Origin: Phallus indusiatus | Lineage: Eukaryota; Basidiomycota; Agaricomycetes; Phallales; Phallaceae | Assembly: GCA_027605045.1 (NCBI GenBank) | Contig: JAQFWX010000096.1 | Location: 1-64,000, forward strand | Direction: 5' to 3' | DNA length: 64,000 bases | In this document: positions 59,702-64,000 of the stretch, piece after piece | Numbering within the stretch: the stretch's first letter is position 1 | How the letters are laid out: each line of letters opens with the position of its first letter | Notes under the pieces: model-generated | What the model was told of the DNA's origin: nothing | Databases searched by the model: none | Seen by the model: the letters and a program-made list of their open reading frames with translations, nothing else | Made by a program: the position numbers and the translations under genes

Positions 59702-60445
59702 CTAAAAGTCTTCCACATCGTCATTATTCTCGGTCACTGATAACCCCAGTCTTACACTGCTAACCATCGTCACAGAAATTCCGAACAAAGCAAGTACAAC
59801 GGCCAATTTTCGATTATGATTATACAAAGCAGATGTCTGAACGACAAGGAGAGCTAAAGAAAAGCGTAGACTAATCAGCCAATGATCCTATGTAAGGTAT
59901 TCCGGCTTACTGTGGATGGCGAGATTGTTCATTATCTGAATGACATCAAAAAGATTCTTGACATGATTACAGGTTCTGAGAGGCGGTATCGAGACGTGAA
60001 TAGCAGCAACAAATTTCACGAACAACATACTGAGACTATGTGATTAGAATACAGTACTATGAAAACATTAGCGTACGTTACCGTGCTAGAGCGTTTCCCG
60101 AGTCCAACTTCTACGGTAACCAGATTGAATATTAAGCCGGAAAATGGTAAATAGCGGCATATAAAGTAAAGGATTGCATTCGTATGAATTGTGGAATACC
60201 AGAACAATTCCACTTCTTGAGCAAAATTCAAGATATAGTCGTACAGGAAAAGAACTAGAAGCGAACATGTGTTCGTTTCGGGATACGACAAGCAAATTGT
60301 AGCACGAACCACAGACGGATATATGTACAAACAACGCGGTCGTACTAAACGTTGCGGCTCATTTTACGTTGCTTTGTCATAACGAAAAAAAGACGCACAG
60401 CTCTGTCTGCTCTTCGGCAGCACTTTCTTCCCCAACGAACGCCAT
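59702..60445 (-). CDS. DUF6533 integral membrane protein
   Basis: The core reads LVLFLYDYILNFAQEVELFW, then AILYFICRYLPFSGLIFNLV. This is the DUF6533 signature of basidiomycete membrane proteins (FxYDYxLTFxxEVxLxW followed by a helix ending in NRY; here CRY). A later exon gives LLVVQTSALYNHNRKLAVVL, then LFGISVTMVSSVRLGLSV, another typical part, and a stop at 59702-59704. A probable first exon starts at ATG 60445 (MAFVGEESAAEEQTEL), but I could not fix its donor in phase. The full family has seven membrane segments; here the chain looks shorter than usual, so an intact product is uncertain. Function of the family is unknown. Confidence 0.55.
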
Positions 60446-61014
60446 AGTAGAGGATGGTCGAGAGTGGACTTGAATGTTAGCCAAACGGAAAAGGAACTCA
60501 GGTTGATTAAATACGAGCTATAAAAAAACAAGGATATCTATCATAAACCCACGGTTTCGTCTGAGTCGTCTCGCCAGGTACCTGTCATATATTACAAGTC
60601 TGGCTTCTGAATACATTAGACTCCCCAATCGCCTAAAGAGATACGGAGGCGCTGTTTGCAAATTACGAAAGTTGAAATAGTCATGAGCTTCGACTCGGAG
60701 TTCCGAAAAATCTATGCCAAGTGCAGTCTATTTCCGGAGTCAAATGCGAGATTACCGAAACGACATATTGAGATAACAACTTTAATTGAGTTGGTTACGC
60801 TCATGACAGCAGGCTACACCAAGGCTACACGGAAGAAAGATGACGCTGAAGGCCTACAGTAGATCAACTCCGGCGCTTCGTAAACTGGCTACTGTCGGTT
60901 AATCCCGACGCTCACGTGACTATTCTCACGACGTCAGTTCTGAGTTCTCTTCTTCTTCGAGCTGCTTCTTGTGGCTCAGTTCATTTTCCCCCATAAAAGT
61001 GACTCTCATCCACA
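60446..61014. promoter_or_regulatory. Divergent promoter region, DUF6533 / VPS45
   Basis: 569 bases between the two start codons. An open frame at 60656-60862 has no recognisable content. The 80 bases before the VPS45 ATG are C/T-rich, common for fungal transcription start regions. No clear TATA box. Confidence 0.4.
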
Positions 61015-63552
61015 ATGGACGTCACGAAAGCTGTAGAGACATATATCACAAAGATGGCATCGGAACCGCCTGGAATCAAAGTTCTTCTTTTAGATGGACA
61101 TACAGTGTGTTGCTTTTCTTACTAAAATGTATCGAAAACGTCTGAAGGCTTCTTCTACAAAGACGCCTATTGTGTCCCTTTCCACCACACAATCTATATT
61201 ATTGTCGCATCAAATCTACTTAACGGATCGCATCGATAACAAAAAACGCGACCGCATGGCACATATGAAATGCATCTGCTTTTTGCGGCCTGTTCCTGAG
61301 AGTTTAGAGGCTCTCGCGGAAGAACTCAAGGAACCGAAATACGGGGAGTACTATCTCTGTCAGTTGGTGAATTATTACTTGTTCTGGATTCTATGGAATT
61401 CATACTCACGGTACTTTGTTGACTCAGATTTCAGCAATATCCTCACAAAAGTTGCGATCGAAAGGCTAGCAGAAGTGGATGAATACGAAGTTGTTCAGGA
61501 GATACAGGTTTACTTTAACTCTAATTAATGAAGTCCTAACTCATTATTTGGTTTTTTTTTCTTTTTAGGAATATTTTGCCGATTATGCGCCCTTTCTACC
61601 ATCGTTATTCTCATTGAACCATTTCCCGTCTTCTTCGCAACCTCTTTGGGGTTCTTCTCCTAATTCCTGGAACGAGGCCGCTTTAGAACGTTCTGTTCAA
61701 GGAATCATCTCACTCTTGCTGAGTATCAGAAAAAAACCGCTCATACGGTACGAACGAATGAGCTCTTTAGGCAAGAGGCTAGGAGCTGAGATCCTTGTAC
61801 GTCCTATTTCTGTGCTCTCTCAAAAAATCATTCAACGGCGTTTTAGAACCGAATACAGACGGAATCGTCGTTATTTGAGTTTCGCTCCGCTCAAGTTCCT
61901 CCCTTACTCTTGATTTTGGACCGGCGCAACGATCCAGTAACGCCTTTACTGTCCCAATGGACTTATCAGGCCATGGTTCATGAACTTCTGGGTATCCAGA
62001 ATGGACGCGTTGATTTGACCCTTGTGCCTGATATTCAACCTGAACTAAAGGTGCGCTGTGAGATGTTCCTTACTAAAGATAATTTTCTCACATTACAATT
62101 ATACTAGGAGATCACACTGACATTACAGTCAGACCCTTTTTTTGCGTCAAATTACCTAAGTACTTTTGGTGACCTTGGCACGTCTCTAAAATCATATGTT
62201 CAATCATATCAATCTAAGTCAATATCGCCTTCTGCTATCAATTCAATTGCCGACATGAAGCGCTTTGTTGAAGAGTATCCCGAGTTCCGGAAGCTGGGAG
62301 GCAACGTTAGCAAGCATGTGGCGTTGGTTGGCGAATTAAGCAGGCTAGTTCAACGAGATCATCTCCTAGATATTGGCGAGGTTGAACAGGGCCTGGCAAC
62401 GGCTGCGGGCGCTGATTTAAAGGTTAGGACGAAATTCGGCTCGTTATCTTTCAATTCCGATCAATACTCACGCTTTATTTCTGAAAGAGTGTACAAAGTC
62501 TATTGACTAACTCATCAATACCGGCTGCGAACAAGTTACGACTAGTGATATTATATGCCTTAAGGTACCAAAAAAGCGCAGCAAATAACATTTCTATGTT
62601 ATTTAATTTATTAGTCGAACAAGGTCTTAGCCGCGATGAAGCTAAAGTGCGTCATTTTATTTCAAAACTCATTTTACATAAACTTCAATAAATTTAAAAC
62701 TAGTTAGTATATGCAATACTAAATCTATGTGGCGCAGATCAAAGACAAGATGATTTATTTTCCAATGAGACGTTGCTTGCGAAGGGTCGCAGTGCTCTCA
62801 AAGGCTTAAAGGTAAAATCTGACTGCTGCTTTTGAACTTTCAGTGGTATTGACAACGTTGTCAGGGCGTAGAAAATGTTTATACTCAGCATGCGCCCCAC
62901 CTTTCTGAGACGTTAGACAACTTAATCCGTGGTCGATTAAAAGATACTAGTTATCCGTTTATCGAAGGACAATCGGGTGTTGGTCCGAATTCTGGATTGC
63001 AAAGGTGAGTGTGTGAAGTACGGCCATTACTATCCGAAATGTAAAGTCTTTCTATTATTGTCAGACCTCAAGACGTAATTGTCTTTATCATTGGTGGTGC
63101 AACTTATGAGGAAGCGCGAATAGCCGCGATGCTCAATCAAGATCCAGGCTCATCGACTACTTCCCCTCGAAGTACACCGGCCCCTGTAACAGGGACACGG
63201 ATTCTCTTAGGGGGTACTTGTATACATAATTCTTCAAGGTGAGTTTGTTCTGAAATTGTGACATTCTTCGGTTGTTCATTAAATATATAGCTTTCTTGAG
63301 ATGATTGCGTCAGCTGCTGCGCAATTTCCATCTTCTGTCTATTCTCCTCCTGTAGAGGCACCTGGGACCAATCCTCCAGGAATCAATCTCCAGCTTGGAA
63401 ATTTAAATGTCAATCTTGGTGGTTCTTCGCCTGGGGTATATCGGGGCACTAGCGAAAGTGGGGCGAGCGTGCAAACGGAAGGAATTCGCGATGGCGTCAG
63501 AAATCTATTTGGTAAAGTCAAACAAGGTGTTGACCGTATCGGACTCCAGTGA
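61015..63552 (+). CDS. VPS45: Sec1/Munc18 protein Vps45
   Basis: SM protein that binds the syntaxin Tlg2 and promotes SNARE assembly for Golgi-endosome fusion. Many exons join to [20 protein letters not shown], then KVLLLDGHT and [133 protein letters not shown], and [20 protein letters not shown]. These blocks follow the Vps45 order. The usual end [17 protein letters not shown] is followed by about 75 extra residues rich in Gly, Pro and Ser ([20 protein letters not shown]), a fungal extension. The ATG at 61015 matches the conserved start. All blocks are intact. Confidence 0.93.
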
Positions 63553-64000
63553 TATTTTGTGGTGATCCGGACCCGCTGGAGCGAGGTGTCTAATTGGAGA
63601 CAGCCAGGTTTCCTTGTAGTTTTTTATGCTATAAGCGGGAATTGTGACCGGGATAAAAACTGCCGTTACTGTCGGAAGTGGTGTCAGAGCCCACGATCTC
63701 ACCTCAGAACTTTAGCTTTGCAAAAAGATATTATGCGTTCTCAAATTACATGCAAGTAAGCTGATACATATTATATGTTGTATTTATCACATGCGGAAAA
63801 AGGACTATCTGACTCATTGTAATCATTTTATACTATTTCTCTACGCGCAGAGCCAGGCTCTGGAACTATTCCGCCAACGCGAATGAATAGGATACTAGAT
63901 TACAATTTACTTCTGCACATTATTTCATTCCGACACTAGAACGCTATTGCTGCTATTAAGGTAGCCTCCTTTCCACGAGTTTCAATGTAAATGTGAACGA
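63553..64000. other. 3' flank of VPS45
   Basis: No gene is supported in the last 448 bases. AT-rich patches at 63765-63840 fit a 3' UTR and terminator region. Confidence 0.4.

Overview
The window looks like a piece of a basidiomycete (probably agaricomycete mushroom) nuclear genome. Genes lie close together on both strands and carry many 45-70 base GT-AG introns. The gene set is fungal: RSC/SWI-SNF SNF5, the SEA-complex subunit RTC1, a DUF6533 membrane protein, several F-box proteins and a C2-NACHT-WD40 NLR-like protein. I read gene structures by hand from splice signals and reading-frame continuity, so exon borders are models, not transcript evidence.

Layout. At 0-10 kb are the 3' part of a PrxQ/Dot5 peroxiredoxin, a large Ser/Arg-rich protein of unknown function whose frame slips several times, and a secreted Ser-rich wall-type protein. 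At 10-20 kb are mitochondrial HSP60 divergent from RAD50, then SNF5. From 20 to 25 kb are three F-box genes. From 25 to 38 kb is a dense housekeeping block: RTC1/WDR24, an NTF2-like protein, a GSKIP-domain protein, ERV46, an alpha/beta hydrolase, a dienelactone hydrolase and a fused siroheme synthase. From 38 to 51 kb the region is gene-poor and looks like accessory DNA. It holds an NLR-like gene split by a TA-flanked inverted-repeat element, decayed coding relics and a broken second copy of the siroheme synthase 5' end. From 51 to 64 kb are histidyl-tRNA synthetase, a U2 snRNA gene, a class I sirtuin, an ENPP-type phosphodiesterase, an ankyrin protein, a DUF6533 protein and VPS45.

How they fit together. 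Most genes are unrelated housekeeping functions: DNA repair, chromatin remodelling, amino-acid-controlled TORC1 signalling, ER-Golgi and endosomal traffic, sulfite reduction cofactor synthesis, translation and splicing. I see no secondary-metabolite cluster and no CRISPR or other prokaryotic system.

The strongest observations for follow-up are these. (1) A 673 bp MITE-like element with 23 bp terminal inverted repeats and a TA duplication sits inside the WD40 part of the NLR gene. (2) Reciprocal remnants show that siroheme synthase and HTS1 once shared a 63 bp divergent promoter that has been duplicated. (3) A set of 8-18 nt microexons runs across three neighbouring genes, one of them carrying the catalytic threonine of the phosphodiesterase. 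(4) There is an unannotated-looking U2 snRNA gene. I did not find a convincing new biological system.
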